Assembly (NCBI GenBank): GCA_009746045.1
Contig: RPFO01000156.1
Location: 1,350,653-1,414,652 of the forward strand
Length of the DNA stretch: 64,000 bases
Reading direction: 5' to 3'
Origin: Mesostigma viride
Taxonomy: Eukaryota > Streptophyta > Mesostigmatophyceae > Mesostigmatales > Mesostigmataceae
In this document: positions 12,311 through 22,970 of the stretch, piece by piece
Layout of the letters: every line of letters begins with the position of its first letter
Numbering within the stretch: the first letter of the stretch is position 1
Made by a program: the position numbers and the translations under genes
Notes under the pieces: generated by a model
What the model saw: the letters and a program-made list of their open reading frames with translations, nothing else
Told to the model about the DNA's origin: nothing
Database searches by the model: none

Positions 12311-15300
12311 TGGGTGGGTGTGACCATGCCCGTGTTCAGTGAGGGCGATGGCAGAGAAAGCTGGTGTCTCGGGGGTCCCTAATGTAACGGGCAGATGGAA
12401 CCAAGCTCAACAAAATGACAGCAGGAACAATATAGGACAAGCAGGGCAGAGTCTTTCTTCCCCAAGTCTTTTTATCTTCGTTTGGGTGCGCACTGGTATG
12501 GGATGATGTGGCGTGGTGCATGTCATCCCAAGCATCATCAGCATTCAGCACGTGCCACACACTGGTGGGGGATGTGGCATGATGAGTGTTCTCTACCAGC
12601 GTGCCACGTGCCACGTACTGGTGGGGGATGATGTAGCCAATATTGTCTGCTTCGGTGAGTTTTGAGAACGCCACCCCTGCCACCTGCAAAGCCAGAAACG
12701 ATAGTGTGCATCAGAGTGCATTTGATTTGTACAACTAACGGTCACATGCCCACAACATGCGTCGTGCTGTGCCGCCGCTTCTGATATCGATGAGACAATA
12801 AGGGAAGGCCAGAAACCTGGAGAATGCCGTAGTCCTTGATATGTTTGGTTCACATGATACACCTTATAAGCAAGGCCTGGTGGAAGAGATAGTGACATAA
12901 GAGCGCTATGGGAATAAAGCAGAAAGGAAACAATAACTATGTATATTGAGAGAGTCATGGACTAGAGAATGCTTCAAGGCCTCCAAAAGCAAATAAATGA
13001 CTAGTAACAGTTGATTGGTTAATTGAATGGTCTACGAATGGTAAGCCCCACCATGCCAGTAAGACCCACCTTGTTCATCCACAGGCCACAAAAAGCTTTA
13101 GATAATGAAAGTCTTGTTATTAACCCAACAAATAGGGAGAGCCACCTTGCCCGTTTGCAGGTCGCAAAAGGCCGGCCCGCCGCTGTTCCCTGGGTTGATG
13201 GCGGCGTCGATCTGAATGGCGATAAGACGATTGCCGCCATGGCCGTACCGCTTCATGTCAACGCGCGAGACGACACCCTGGCAGAGGAGGGCGGGAGAGC
13301 CGGGGCGGCGGTGGTAATTGCGCGGGGGGGTGGGTGGGTGGGAAGGGGGGAGGTAGTTGGTTGGCGTGCGGGAAGGGGTTGTGCGGGGGGGCGGAGGTAA
13401 AGAAGGCGATACACACGTGTTTGGGTGCAGTTGCAGGCGCAAAATGGTGGCAAATATAGACAGAATGAGTACGTCTGGCACAATTGCAGTTGCATGGACT
13501 GTTGGGCTGATTCTGGATCAACCTCCTGGCCCCCTTCAAACCCCAGCCCCCACAACAGTAGCTGTACAAAGCAGGCAGCCGTTGTAAGTACTATATGTTC
13601 AAACAGGCATGAGTGCTTTCCCATGAGTGCACCATAGAAGACCATGGGCTCTGTGATGACATCGCTGGCTGTAAATGGAAAAGTTTTGAATTGGTGCACC
13701 CATCCTGTCCCATTCCATTCTCAGAGGCGCGGAGCTCCATCGCACTCCAACAAACGAGCCGTGCACCCCACTCTCATTTTGCTGCATTCTATAAAAAATG
13801 TGCCTCCGCACCTTTGTGACACTGATGCTGTCGCCGCCCCTTGGGTACCCCACCACCACCACGATGTCCTGCAGGTGAGGCACCGGTGCAAACTCCAGCG
13901 GCACCAGCCCATCCCAAAAGTTCTCATCCGCCACCTGTTGTGGGTGCAGAGGCCACATGCAGGGGCAGGTGGCCGCATTTGGGGGGTGGGGGGGAAGACC
14001 ATGGTAAAAAAAATAAATCCAGAAACTGCGCCAACACAAGATTACAATATCTTAGAAATTCATAGATACTTTAGATATTCAATCCAAGTAAACTCGGAAT
14101 TGGTTCTAGCAACGACATATATCTGAGACACAGCTGTCCACGGCTTGTGGCTTGCGGATTGGGGTTTATTGTACAACTTAACTCCAGCGGCTTACACACG
14201 AGCACCACTTGCTACTCCAGTACTTACCGTAGTGGTCAAAATCACTTTGCAACAAAATATTTTGTGACCCCAAATAATATAAAAGTTTAGATTTGCGAGG
14301 CAAAACTATTTCAACAGGGCAATTGCGATGCAGCGCTTTCGTAGTAGTATCCAATGAAATCACTACAAAACCTAGTAGACAAGTACAGTGGCATGCTTGT
14401 GAGCCAAAAAAAAGCAAGTTAATAGAAGTTTGCGAGGTCGATTTGCAAAGAATTTGTCGCAAAGTGATTTTAACCACTAGGGCAATCATAGTGACCGTAT
14501 GTGCGGCGTGAAGTAGTAAATCCAAGTTACCAGAGGTATCCGATCTGCCTAGCTGGCCAACACACAATTGCAAAGCCTTCCCTTTCTTAACGGCATTGCA
14601 TTTGCCAGCATGCATGGGGAGATGACAGCATGCATGGGGAGATGACAGCATGCATGGGCAGATGCCAGCACGCATGAGGAGATGACAGCATGCATAAGGA
14701 GATGCCAGCATGCATGGGGAGATGCCAGCATGCATGGGGAGATGCCAGCGTGCATCTGGGATGGTATCAATGCAACGTGGCGAGATCTCATTGAGTAACT
14801 GGCAAGCAAGGACCAGACAAGCCACAATTATCACAAGCACAAGCATAAGGAAAACATAGCACAAGGAGGAAAAGAGCAGCAAAAAAGGTTGTTTGGATGA
14901 ACTGATGCGACCACGTAGATACTGGTTGTCTCCTTGATACTATACAGGGCACAGTATGCAGGGCGAATACACCTCAGTGGGCGATGGGCCACTCACCGAG
15001 AGCAGTGCCAGGTCGCAGATGTGACCGATGGAGATGACTGTTGTTGGTGGGTCTCGTTGTCATTTTTTGTGAGAGTAGTGGGCAGGTGGGGGCAGAAAGA
15101 GAGGGACATCAAGAGAGGGAGAGGAAGGGAGGGAGGGGGGAGCGGGGGGGGGGGGGGGGGGGCGAGCCAGCAAGCGAGCGCGCGGCAAGAGAGAAAGTGA
15201 GTGAGATAAGAGACCGAGAGACATACTGAGAGGGAGAATGAGAGAGAGACAGAGTGAGAGTGAGTGAGTGAGTGAGTGAGTGAGTGAGTGAGTGAGTGAG

Positions 15301-18300
15301 TGAGTGAGTGAGTGAGTGAGTGAGTGAGTGAGTGAGTGAGTGAGTGAGTGAGTGAGTGAGTGAGTGAGTGAGTGAGTGAGTGAGTGAGTGAGTGAGTGAG
15401 TGAGTGAGTGAGTGAGTGAGTGAGTGAGCTGGGAGGGAGGGAGGGAGGGAGGGAGGGAGGGAGGGAGGGAGGGAGGGAGGGAGGGAGGGAGGGAGGGAGG
15501 GAGGGAGGGAGGGAGGGAGGGAGGGAGGGAGGGAGGGAGGGAGGGAGGGAGGGAGGGAGGGAGGGAGGGAGGGAGGGAGGGAGGGACGGAGGGAGGGAGG
15601 GAGGAGGGAGGGAGGGAGGGAAGGAGGGAGGGAGGGAGGGAGGGAGGGAGGGAGGGAGGGAGGGAGGGAGGGAGGGAGGGAGGGAGGGAGGGAGGGAGGG
15701 AGGGAGGGAGGGAGGGAGGGAGGGAGGAGGGAGGGAGGGAGGGAGGGAGGGAGGGAGGGAGGGAGGGAGGGAGGGAGGGAGGGAGGGAGGGAGGGAGGGA
15801 GGGGGCAGAGAGAGAGAGAAAGGGGGATGGGGTGGGGTGGGGTGGGGTGGGGTGGGGTGGGGTGGGGTGTCGAGGTTGCACATGTGATTGTGACCAAGCG
15901 GGACAATATGATACAAGAAGGGAGAAAGCAATGGCGCATGTCAGGTTAGCCGCAAGCATGATGAGAGGGGGACAGCTGACACCCAGCGTGCGAGTCACAA
16001 CAGTAAGAGTACGATACAGAGCATTAGAGAGACACATAGCAACACCCAGATTCATGAGAGGCTCTAGCTGGGTTCACAAGTTGCACTCTGGGGTCAACAG
16101 GTCAACGGGTGACTATCCAGTGGAGCGATGAGCAATGAGCGTACAACAGGACAAGCTTCATTTTTCGTGCAAGGTGAGAAGAAGCGTCGTTGTTTTGTGC
16201 AAGAGGATAAACTTAGCTATTTGTATGAGTAGAGCCTGCTTGCCTACCTGCATGCTGAAGGTATCCAATCTGGCCTATGCACGAACAAAAGCTGATGCCG
16301 GAAAAATAGGTCTACCCTGATACATAGTGTTCCTGGAAAAGTAACCAGCCAAACCACCTGGCAAAGCTGCTGCAGTGATGAGTGATTGCATCTTTCTGGA
16401 AGCGGTGATGCCAGTACTGAGCACGCAGAGCAGTTGATAAAGATGGAGTGTAGTCAGTACCAGAAGTAGATGGAGTTGCAAACAAGCTGTTAGGTAAGAA
16501 TATGGGCACCTCTCGTTGGCAAACAGCCAGGCTAAAGCAAATTGCAGCTTTCTAACTGCTCTATGTCGAGGAGCTCGTCATGATTTTGCATGGGCGGGAG
16601 TGAGTCTTTGCAAACATCGCAAAGCAGTTGGCGAGCTGCAATTCGCTTAAGTATGGCTTCTTGCCGACGATACGTGCCCATTTTCCCATATAAAGAGCCT
16701 GCTCGCCCCTCATCCACTTACTGATTCCCTTCCAGCTTCATCAACTGCTCTGCTGGCATCTGCACCACGTTGCTGAGTGCAATGCACACCCTTGCGAGGG
16801 TCAGCGAGGAAACCTTCCTCTTTCAAGGGGGATCCAGAGGCTGGTACTGCCCCTCAAGTTCAAGGTGGATGCACTACCTCTGAGTCAGAGGACGGCGATG
16901 TCATGAGATTGACGACGCCTGATGCGTTGTTCATTGTGTCATTGTGTCACATGACGAGATCCTTGATGCTGCAACCACGATTCTGCATCAACCTGATTAT
17001 CTTTGTCATAGTGTAATGTAGTGGAATGTGGGTGTGCTTTGAGCGGGAATGGAAAGTTTTAGCAAAGTTGTCCTTCAGAATCTAATATCATCTGAGAAGA
17101 CCATTGTAAATTCCACAGCAACCATTAGCCTCTTTCCTTCCCATCCCTTCCCTCAACTCTATCCTTTTCCTTCCCTTCCCTTCCCTTCCCTTCCCTTCCC
17201 TTCCCTTCCCTTCCCTTCCCTTCCCTTCCCTTCCCTTCCCTTCCTTCCCTTCTATCATCACCACGACCAGGGTTGATGCTAATTAAAAAGCTTGGTGGTT
17301 CCCCCCAGGCCCCATGTACGGGATCGCTCAATGTATTCAATGAAACAACTAGAATAAGGTTTCTCAGTTCAACTTACTTTCCTCGATCACGTGCCTTGGC
17401 CTGTCGGCCATGCATTGGGAGGCGGGTGCCTTATCCGTACAAACTATACCTAGGTAGGTACTGTCCATCCTGGCGGCTCATACGACTGATAATCACAACT
17501 AAATTAGATCAATGCACACACTTAGTTACCGTATGCGGCCGGTCCCGCTTGGGAGCAACAGACATCGGATTTATGAAAATCAAAGAGCCCATACTGATGC
17601 ACGTAATGATGCACAAGCAGACATATTATTATAAGTAAAAATATAATTTCATACTAATAATATATATTATGGTGGACATGCATTGGGTACATTAGTACAT
17701 AACTAATGGTAACCCGGTTATTGCTGAGTGCTGACCTTTGCCAGGGTACTGATGCCAGAATTAACAATCGCCCGGCCGTGTTGACGAGGCGTTCACATAG
17801 CCAGTGATGAACAATGCATGGGCATGAAACGCGGACAAAAACCGACGATTGGCATGAAGGTTGGACGATCATTGCAATTTGCAACGCACGTACGTCCATA
17901 GGGTTTAGGTGCACAGCTGGGCGTTTACAAGTTAGCACTGCAGCAAGAATGAACCAGGCAGCAAGAATAGCAAGGCAACACGAACTAACGAGGCAGCGAG
18001 AGTTAGCAAGGTGGCACGGAGCCAAGTACGAAGGGCATATGCCTTATCGGTATTAGGGACGGCAAACTAGTTTACGGGGATTTTAAAAAGAATTAATGAA
18101 GGGGAAAATCCAGAAGAATTTCATGCTCAAAGCGGGAAGAGACTTCTGCTGGACCCATGCACTAGCATGCATCATTGGGTAAATCGAAACGTATATAAGA
18201 AATAATGAAGCTTCCAAATGATTCATCGATAAGAAATACCGAAGTCTCCAGAATATTTCAAAAGAGTACAAACGAGTTCAGCACAATGAAGTCCAAACAA

Positions 18301-20856
18301 AAGGGCCAGTGACAGCAGTAGATAACAATGTAGCTAGACTCGCGCGGTGAAGTTGCCATAGTGGCAGATGCGTTGGGACCATCCACTGAGGTTGCATGTC
18401 ACTAGACTGAAATCATGTCACTCATCATTGGTTACATCAGCAACAATCCTCACGGCCAAATTTTTACGACACTATAGACTGTCACCATTATGCATCCAGC
18501 GAACATTGTGTGCTGAACCAGCAGGCATGCGCATATTGCCACAGGCACATGCATTGTTGCCCCCCAGACCCATTCCGTGCAAGCGGCAATTAAGACTTTA
18601 GACATATTGGGACACTAAGGACAGTACTAGCTATTAAAGGTGAGTAGGAGAGATTGGGGGGGGGGGGCGCGGAGGGGAGGGGACCAAGTGCAAATACACC
18701 GCCTTTGTCAATCGGTGGAAGGCCCTGCCAACGGCTACACACTTGAAACCAAAATTGTGACCATTGCAGTTTTTCATAGCCTGGCAGATGCACAAATGCC
18801 AACGCCACTTTTGATGCTGCAGTCAGCCCGTTGACACGGCCCGCCCAGTCGCGCCATCCATACGTTGATATGGTGTTCGCATTACTGCTGAGTACCTTCT
18901 TGGCGCTGCCTGGCTTCCGGACATGAACAGTCGTGCTGCAGGCCACAACCTGCCCGGACGGGAGGCAACACATGTATATATATGCACATACATGCATACG
19001 TGTACATGTACACACAATATATGATAAATTCTGTCAGTTGTTGGATAAAGCGACATGGATACATTTCATTCAGAATGTTATGTTAAAAAAAATCCCAAGG
19101 CAACCAAACAACCCAATAGAAAGGGAATCACTAAGCAAAGAAACTAGCGACCTTAGTAGACTTATATATGATGATCAATTGCATAGATCATCAAATTAAC
19201 CCTATTAATTAATTAATTAGTCTCGCGTCCCCGTTGGGGGACAACAGTGGGGCCTCCAAACCAAATCCCCCATGAAGTGGACGTCTCCCCATGACGTCAA
19301 TATGTACACATATGTCCACATCAGCTAGTCTAAAATATGGGCCTCAAGTAAGGCCTCGAGCTAACCTTGCACACAAACTTAATTAATGCCTACCATGCTT
19401 TTTATATGAATTCCTAGGACCAATTGCATTAACGACCCATGAACGATGATCGAGCCCGGACTGACAGTGCCAGAAAATTTGAAATTGAACACGCCGACCT
19501 GACACCGTGTTGTCACGTACTTCTAACCCCCGACGCATTTACACGTATTTTCACGAATGAAAGGCCTGAGTTGCCGTATTTCACTAAAATGCTTCCAACT
19601 CCAAGTCATGAGGCGCCAGAAATTAGACCATTGGACCCTTATATATTTAGTCAGGCAACAAAGCCGTTCGAAAGAGTGTTTGTGCCAAGGCTGCGTTTTA
19701 CAAATTGTAGTATATATGTTGACCTTATATATTTAGACAGGCAACATGCCCCATGCAACTAGTATAGCAAGTTACGCTTTAGTAATGCTCTATTTTACAG
19801 CTATTCTCTCGTATATCCTTCAAGAAAGTTGCACGAGTAGTACGTGCATCCACACAATTAAATGCTGCACATGGTTGTAGCAACAGCCAGCATACTCAGT
19901 TGCCAAGCCGACGGTATCATAGCCGTATGAATGGCAGGGCCACCATATCTACCTGTGTGGATGGAAAGGTTAGCCGTATGAATCACGTATGATTTAAGTA
20001 CGTAACAACAAGGACCTGACACATGCATAGAGGCCGTGAGTCACATGCATATGTCATACTACTTCAGTGAGGCGCTGAACAGTTGCATCATGCATATGAT
20101 GATGTGGCGCAACTAATATACTATGGTAGATCATATGACCATATATGGCATGATGAATAATGTCGGACTGCATGCAATACGACGCCAATGATGCTTGCAA
20201 ACTAAACTTAGTTAAGCCTTAGAAGTTTCAGTAGCCTAGCTTAATATAAGGAACGTGCATGGCATTATTATATATAAACAAGTCCACACATGAATATGAT
20301 CATATATATAATAACAGATCAAATCATCTAAGATAAATGTGTTGTCCTTACATGCGCGGTGGTGATTATCCTTCGCCCAGATATAACGAATCCACTGCCT
20401 GCAGCACGGGCAAACAGTATACCGCGAGAAATTAATATAATATTAGAAAGAGTATTATATTGGATTAAAATTGGCGAGCTGCTGCATGAAACCAAAATCA
20501 AAATAAAATCGATTATAAACTTACAGCGTCTATCCTGGAAAAAGCGCATGATGAGGACAAGCTAGTAGCGCGCGTAGGAAAGATCATGTAGTACCTGTTG
20601 CGCTTCTTTGTGGCCTCATCTGCCAGGGTTGAGCGTAATTGGGCTCTGTTTTCACCACAAACAGCTTGACCACTGATCCGAAATTCTTTCTTACTTGCAG
20701 CGAAGAGACCAACGGGGCCTCCGGCGCCGTTAATTTTGGGAAGGGCGTCTGCGGAGGAGTTTCATGATCTAGTCTTAACATGGTATCCACCCCAATAAGT
20801 TCTCTATCTTCCGCCGCCTCCATGCAGCCGACAGACACACTAGCATGCGCACGCAT
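172..20856 (-). CDS. DEG/HtrA-family serine protease, plant DEG2/DEG9/DEG10-like (16 exons)
   Basis: ATP-independent serine endoprotease with a trypsin-like fold followed by PDZ domains. Exons, 5' to 3' on the minus strand: 20856-20595, 20398-20352, 18949-18886, 15037-14997, 13934-13812, 13277-13146, 12683-12619, 10849-10807, 10066-9995, 8457-8321, 7135-7048, 6057-5906, 4724-4691, 2645-2595, 1573-1496, 333-172. All phases join and sum to 517 codons, a little shorter than plant relatives (about 580). Triad seen: His in ITTAH (exon 2), Asp in HICDLALLS (exon 4), Ser in NPGNSGGPA (exon 6). The first PDZ is in exons 9-11. The C-terminal half (exons 12-16) follows the plant DEG9-type extension. 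The N terminus shows no clear transit peptide, so a nuclear or cytosolic site is inferred. The start may instead be the Met at 20823. A small exon between 4691 and 2645 may be missing. Family call is firm; exact clade is not. Confidence 0.88.
1496..1573 (-). CDS. DEG exon 15
   Basis: 26 codons, [20 protein letters not shown] then AAIVDK. It matches the V..LNG..V.NL.HL..LV block of the second PDZ-like domain. Acceptor GCGCAG, donor GTAAGT. Confidence 0.88.
2058..2345 (-). repeat. Dispersed repeat, copy 1 (partner at 41.0 kb)
   Basis: The segment around 2240-2345, read on the minus strand, matches 41024-41150 (GAGGAGGGAGGGCG, CTTCTCTCACTGCCGCA, GGGTGCAATACAAC). It lies in a DEG intron. No coding potential is evident. 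Confidence 0.6.
2402..2421. repeat. (TTAA)n tract
   Basis: A perfect TTAATTAA tandem of about 20 bp in a DEG intron. Similar tracts occur near 5331, 19203, 40805, 40942 and 57797. Confidence 0.8.
2595..2645 (-). CDS. DEG exon 14
   Basis: Encodes [17 protein letters not shown], matching VVVLSQVLA.E.N.GY of plant DEG C-terminal domains. Acceptor CACCAG, donor GTAAGG. Confidence 0.87.
3790..3965. repeat. Degenerate AT-rich minisatellite (TAGTAGAATAGTATATAC)
   Basis: Five or so imperfect units built on AGTAGAATAGTATATACTAG, in a DEG intron. Confidence 0.6.
4691..4724 (-). CDS. DEG exon 13, 34-nt micro-exon (probable)
   Basis: Encodes [12 protein letters not shown] after joining to exon 12. The APV.LL..L pattern agrees with the plant segment APVKLLDKLL. 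Acceptor CTCCCAG, donor GTGAGT, and both phases fit. Short, so less certain. Confidence 0.65.
5359..5505 (+). repeat. Dispersed repeat of about 150 bp (partner inverted at 60519-60655)
   Basis: Shares ACTCCGTTGGGAGT, TACATTCTAGGCTAC, AAGGGTGGGAATGTAA and GGGCACCTGCACCACC with the reverse complement of 60519-60655. It starts next to a TTAATTAA tract. Located in a DEG intron. Confidence 0.75.
5906..6057 (-). CDS. DEG exon 12, start of C-terminal domain
   Basis: About 50 codons with [34 protein letters not shown]. It matches the plant block PLVP.......PSYYIF.GFVFVPLT.PY. Donor GTGCGT. The junction CACAGCTG/GTGCGTG is echoed three times downstream. Confidence 0.93.
7048..7135 (-). CDS. DEG exon 11, end of PDZ 1
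   Basis: Encodes [20 protein letters not shown] and RVVVWRDGQ, matching the RE.I.F.H.........V.V.R.G block. Donor GTAACC. A (GGGTT)n array (7196-7350) ends just upstream of its acceptor, in the gene direction. Confidence 0.92.
7196..7350. repeat. (GGGTT)n microsatellite in a DEG intron
   Basis: About 30 pentamer units with a few GGTTT variants. On the DEG sense strand it is (AACCC)n and ends about 60 bp before the exon 11 acceptor. Confidence 0.95.
8321..8457 (-). CDS. DEG exon 10, PDZ core
   Basis: 46 codons with [29 protein letters not shown] and ADDGTIELR. This is the GV.V..V.P.S.A...LK.GDVI...DG..V..DGT core of the PDZ fold. Acceptor ATGCAG, donor GTGAGT. Confidence 0.94.
9005..9655. 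repeat. Interstitial telomere array with a spacer unit, inside a DEG intron
   Basis: (CCCTAAA)n, the plant-type telomere repeat, runs nearly unbroken from about 9300 to 9596. Shorter blocks lie at 9061-9080, 9134-9176 and 9231-9250. Five copies of a 50-57 bp spacer (core CTCTTATATCATGTAGT, end TTGTGTCTACCTA) separate and flank the blocks (near 9006, 9084, 9179, 9256, 9603). The DEG reading order of exons 9 and 10 on either side is intact, so this is not a chromosome end. Confidence 0.95.
9995..10066 (-). CDS. DEG exon 9, start of PDZ 1, GC donor
   Basis: Encodes [18 protein letters not shown] followed by LRESLQ, matching the G.P.LG...Q.LENP.LR..L block. The donor at the position given by homology reads CTGCAG/GCAAGT, a GC-AG type site. 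At least four degraded echoes of this junction follow. Confidence 0.85.
10807..10849 (-). CDS. DEG exon 8
   Basis: Encodes [14 protein letters not shown], matching V..HFL.DYER.G at the linker to the first PDZ domain. Its 3' end with the donor is echoed about 60 bp downstream. Confidence 0.88.
10995..11165. repeat. Minisatellite, unit about 24 nt (GGATGGATGTGGATGCA)
   Basis: Seven units of GTGACGGATGGATGTGGATG in the intron between DEG exons 7 and 8. Confidence 0.85.
11789..12318. repeat. Microsatellite chain (GGTT)n then (GGGC)n/(GGCA)n
   Basis: (TTGG)n at 11789-11868, then about 410 bp of alternating GGGC and GGCA blocks from 11903. The long open frames across it are artefacts of repeat composition. 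In the DEG intron between exons 7 and 8. Confidence 0.95.
12619..12683 (-). CDS. DEG exon 7
   Basis: Encodes [21 protein letters not shown], the G.AF......NIGY.IP block that closes the protease domain. Donor GTACGT. The last 20 nt recur twice downstream in the intron. Confidence 0.92.
13146..13277 (-). CDS. DEG exon 6, catalytic serine
   Basis: 44 codons with [15 protein letters not shown] and [15 protein letters not shown]. The Ser in GNSGGP is the nucleophile. Acceptor CTGCCAG, donor GTGGCT. It is the strongest single match to the family. Confidence 0.95.
13812..13934 (-). CDS. DEG exon 5
   Basis: 41 codons beginning [15 protein letters not shown] and containing [17 protein letters not shown], the conserved V.GYP.GGD.ISVT block that precedes the active-site serine region. 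Acceptor ACAACAG, donor GTGCGG, phase 0 at both ends. Confidence 0.93.
14606..14760. repeat. Minisatellite, unit about 18 nt (GCATGCATGGGGAGAT)
   Basis: Nine units of CATGCATGGGGAGATGCCAG with small changes, in the DEG intron between exons 4 and 5. Confidence 0.85.
14997..15037 (-). CDS. DEG exon 4, catalytic aspartate
   Basis: A 41-nt exon encoding [13 protein letters not shown], the IGHECDLA block with the catalytic Asp. Acceptor CAACAG, donor GTGAGT. It lies about 200 bp downstream (in gene direction) of a 0.6 kb microsatellite. Confidence 0.88.
15250..15868. repeat. Microsatellite chain (GAGT)n, (GGGA)n, (GGGGT)n
   Basis: Three different purine-rich arrays abut one another: 15260-15428, 15431-15802 and 15826-15868. 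They sit in the intron just upstream of DEG exon 4, so the transcript there is almost pure pyrimidine. Confidence 0.95.
17164..17252. repeat. (TTCCC)n microsatellite
   Basis: About 17 pentamers in the DEG intron between exons 3 and 4. Confidence 0.92.
18886..18949 (-). CDS. DEG exon 3
   Basis: Encodes [18 protein letters not shown], matching the VVAD.T.V.VRKHGS..K block that directly follows the His motif. Acceptor GGGCAG. The donor is taken as GTAATG because it alone gives the phase needed by exon 4; GTACTC ten bases earlier is the alternative. Confidence 0.75.
20352..20398 (-). CDS. DEG exon 2, catalytic histidine
   Basis: Acceptor CTGCAG, donor GTAAGG. It encodes [15 protein letters not shown], the GFVI.GRRILTNAH block holding the catalytic His. 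Phases 1 to 0. Confidence 0.88.
20595..20856 (-). CDS. DEG protease exon 1
   Basis: Carries the start of the protease domain, [19 protein letters not shown], which matches the conserved SVVKI..NY..PWQ block of plant DEGs. It ends with ACAG before donor GTACTA (phase 1). Two in-frame Met codons (20856, 20823) could start translation; the second has the better GCATGG context. Confidence 0.8.
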
Positions 20857-21690
20857 GCATGCGCGAGCCAGCCAGGGCTGAGCTGGCCTGAAGATAATAT
20901 ATACAAGTACAATACTTGCAGAAATTGATGCTCACAAACTGTCCCACATCCAGCGCCTAGTAGCTGCAGCGATGGCGGCCTGCACCAAAATCGATGTGAG
21001 CAAAAGATATGAATTATATATCACGCGTGCTGCATGCAGCTTTCGCTGTGCGCCCAATGATAATATGAATTAAACTGGCAGCTACGTACTAGGTACGTAC
21101 GTCCCGACGTTACAAAGTTTGTGGTCGTGTATAAAATATCGCAAATCCGCAACAGATATTGTTCAGTCGGCAACTATCCATGTGTTGACCAGTGACTTCA
21201 GTCGCGCGCACTCTACTTTCCGATTAGCCCTGGCAGGAATAGCCGACTAAATTGCTGAAAGCTGAGTAAATTGCTGACCATCCATTTATGCATGCCAGAT
21301 GTGGTTTGTAATTGTTTAGTCGCGGGCTCGCGGCCCAGTATCCGTCATTATGTCGTGCCAATCTCTGTCCTAATAATGGCGAGTAGATTGCTGAGTGCTG
21401 AACACGGTATCAGATATGCATGCCGCTGGTATCGACTTCCATTCTGTTTCGTACTCAGGGGATTTTTATTACAGTTCTGTAAAGTTAATAGGGCCCGGAA
21501 ATTACATATAGTTTTCCACGTTACGGAACTGTGTATTTTCTTATTGATCTAGCTGTACCGTGTACGTAAGCTCTGGCGTAAGAGTTACGTGAGTTCGCTT
21601 ACGTGAGTTACGTTGTGCCGGCTGCCGCAGTGGGGCGCTAGCCCAGGATAGTGACTATACATACACTATGGTGTATATGGACCGGTACAG
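20857..21690. promoter_or_regulatory. DEG upstream region
   Basis: Intergenic DNA from the DEG start to the transposon at 21693. No TATA box or other element can be assigned. It presumably holds the DEG promoter. Repeated TTACGTGAG and CGTACGT motifs occur near 21087-21105 and 21560-21612. Confidence 0.35.
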
Positions 21691-22422
21691 TACAGTCATT
21701 CACGCCTTAAGTTGGGTTGGCTTAAGTTGGGTTCACGCCTTAAGTTGGGTCGCAGTGGGCTGCATGGCGAACCCAACTTAAGGCTGATGGCTGTACTAGG
21801 AAAAACCCAACTTAAGGCGTGTAGGGGCTTCTAGCGCGGTGTGGCACTGATTTTTTACTGCCGCGACTTGAGTTTTTTCCCGCGCCGGTGGTCCGACAGG
21901 GTTTCCGCGCCATCCAACACGAAGCATCTGTAAAATTCACTGCATATCTTGGTCAGTTGGGCGCTGAAATCAGTCTTCATTGTATTATATACATGGGCAA
22001 ACGGCTTGCTGTTCAAACGCGTTCGTCACATTAGAACCCATCATAAATGCGACACATTGTATACGTCATGCTCGCCAGGTGACCAGTTCCAACAAGCAAG
22101 CACTACGAACTATAGCTAGGGCAACGAATGAGCATACCGTACGGATTACATGAACTACATTTCGGTTGAGCCCAACCTAAGGGGTACCGCCATGCCTGTC
22201 GGCTCTACCACTACAGCAGTTCAATTTGTGCCCGACTTAAGGCAAGGCGCACATGCGCCTCCTTTTCTTCTTTTATGATGAAAGTAAATCTGAACATTTG
22301 GTACCGATAGCCCTCATGGTCCTGTGTAGCGACAACCTCTGCAACTTTCATGATGCCATTGTCTATGAACTGACGGGCTCAAGGCAGCAGCCTGCCGTTT
22401 GGCCACTCACCCGGCCCGGCCA

Positions 22423-22661
22423 ATATTCTGATCAGACACTCCGCAAAGGTGAAAACCTTTGCGTTCAGTGCCAGGCCGCGGAAAACGCGGAAAACGCGAT
22501 CTGCAAATGAATCCGACCTGAATCGAACTGGGGACCTCTCGCACCAATTTTGCTGACTATAGGACGGACGTCTCCGGTTACCATGGCATCGCCAACTTAC
22601 ACCTACAGTCATCCGCAAAAGTTCTCCTGTCCGGGGAGTGATGCAAGCCTTTCGGATTTGG
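22423..22661 (-). mobile_element. SINE-like element, copy A
   Basis: Over 90 percent identical by eye to 41408-41641. Read on the minus strand it contains GGTGCGAGAGGTCCCCAGTT followed by CGATTC, a tRNA-type B box (GTTCGATTC), with a weak A-box-like stretch about 30 bp before. It ends in a palindromic GCGTTTTCCGCGTTTTCCGC segment. No tRNA fold can be drawn, so it is not a tRNA gene. Confidence 0.65.
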
Positions 22662-22970
22662 TACTAGATAAATCACTTGAGATCTGTGTGTAGGAGTACT
22701 ACACACGTGTCTGCACGCCACGTGGCTGTGGTCAGCCTTTTGAACGGCGATGGCCTTCTTGTCGTAAGGGTTGCTGCGCTCTCTGACATGGCGACATATT
22801 TCGCCGGGATCAGCAACGTTGTTGGCATTCACGTGCAAACCGTTCACCGTTATTAGCGGACCAGTCGTGGTGACAGTGGCCATGGACGGGATTACTGTTT
22901 GAGTCGATGCTAGGGAAGACGAGGCTAGAGAGTAAATAGCCACGATTACCGCCGCGCATAGAACGCGCAT
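22662..22970 (-). pseudogene. HIRAN-like frame carried inside the TIR transposon, truncated
   Basis: The frame begins with a hydrophobic, signal-like stretch (MRVLCAAVIVAIYSLASSS). It then reads ICRHVRERSNPYDKKAIAVQ, which resembles the R..NPYD..AIAV core of HIRAN domains (DNA-end binding, found in HLTF/Rad5 helicases). The SINE at 22423-22661 breaks the frame. Domain call rests on one motif. Confidence 0.4.

Noticed and set aside
11754-12382. Long open frames of GRAGGRQAG and PPARPPA type in several frames
   Set aside because: They are translations of a GGGC/GGCA microsatellite, open in many frames at once, and lie inside a DEG intron.
14993-16131. Frames of more than 300 codons ([25 protein letters not shown])
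   Set aside because: Artefacts of (GGGA)n and (GAGT)n arrays. The real exon there is the 41-nt minus-strand exon 14997-15037.
16532-16717. A 61-codon minus-strand frame ([20 protein letters not shown])
   Set aside because: It looks protein-like, but it is not part of the DEG family alignment and has no fitting splice sites; chance frame within an intron is the simpler view.
18690-18820. Exon candidate reading [15 protein letters not shown] for the DEG segment after the His motif
   Set aside because: Its phase does not fit exon 2, and 18886-18949 gives a far better match ([13 protein letters not shown]) with correct phase.
19439-19762. A 107-codon plus-strand frame
   Set aside because: It lies antisense in a DEG intron, with no family motif, codon bias or splice context to support it.
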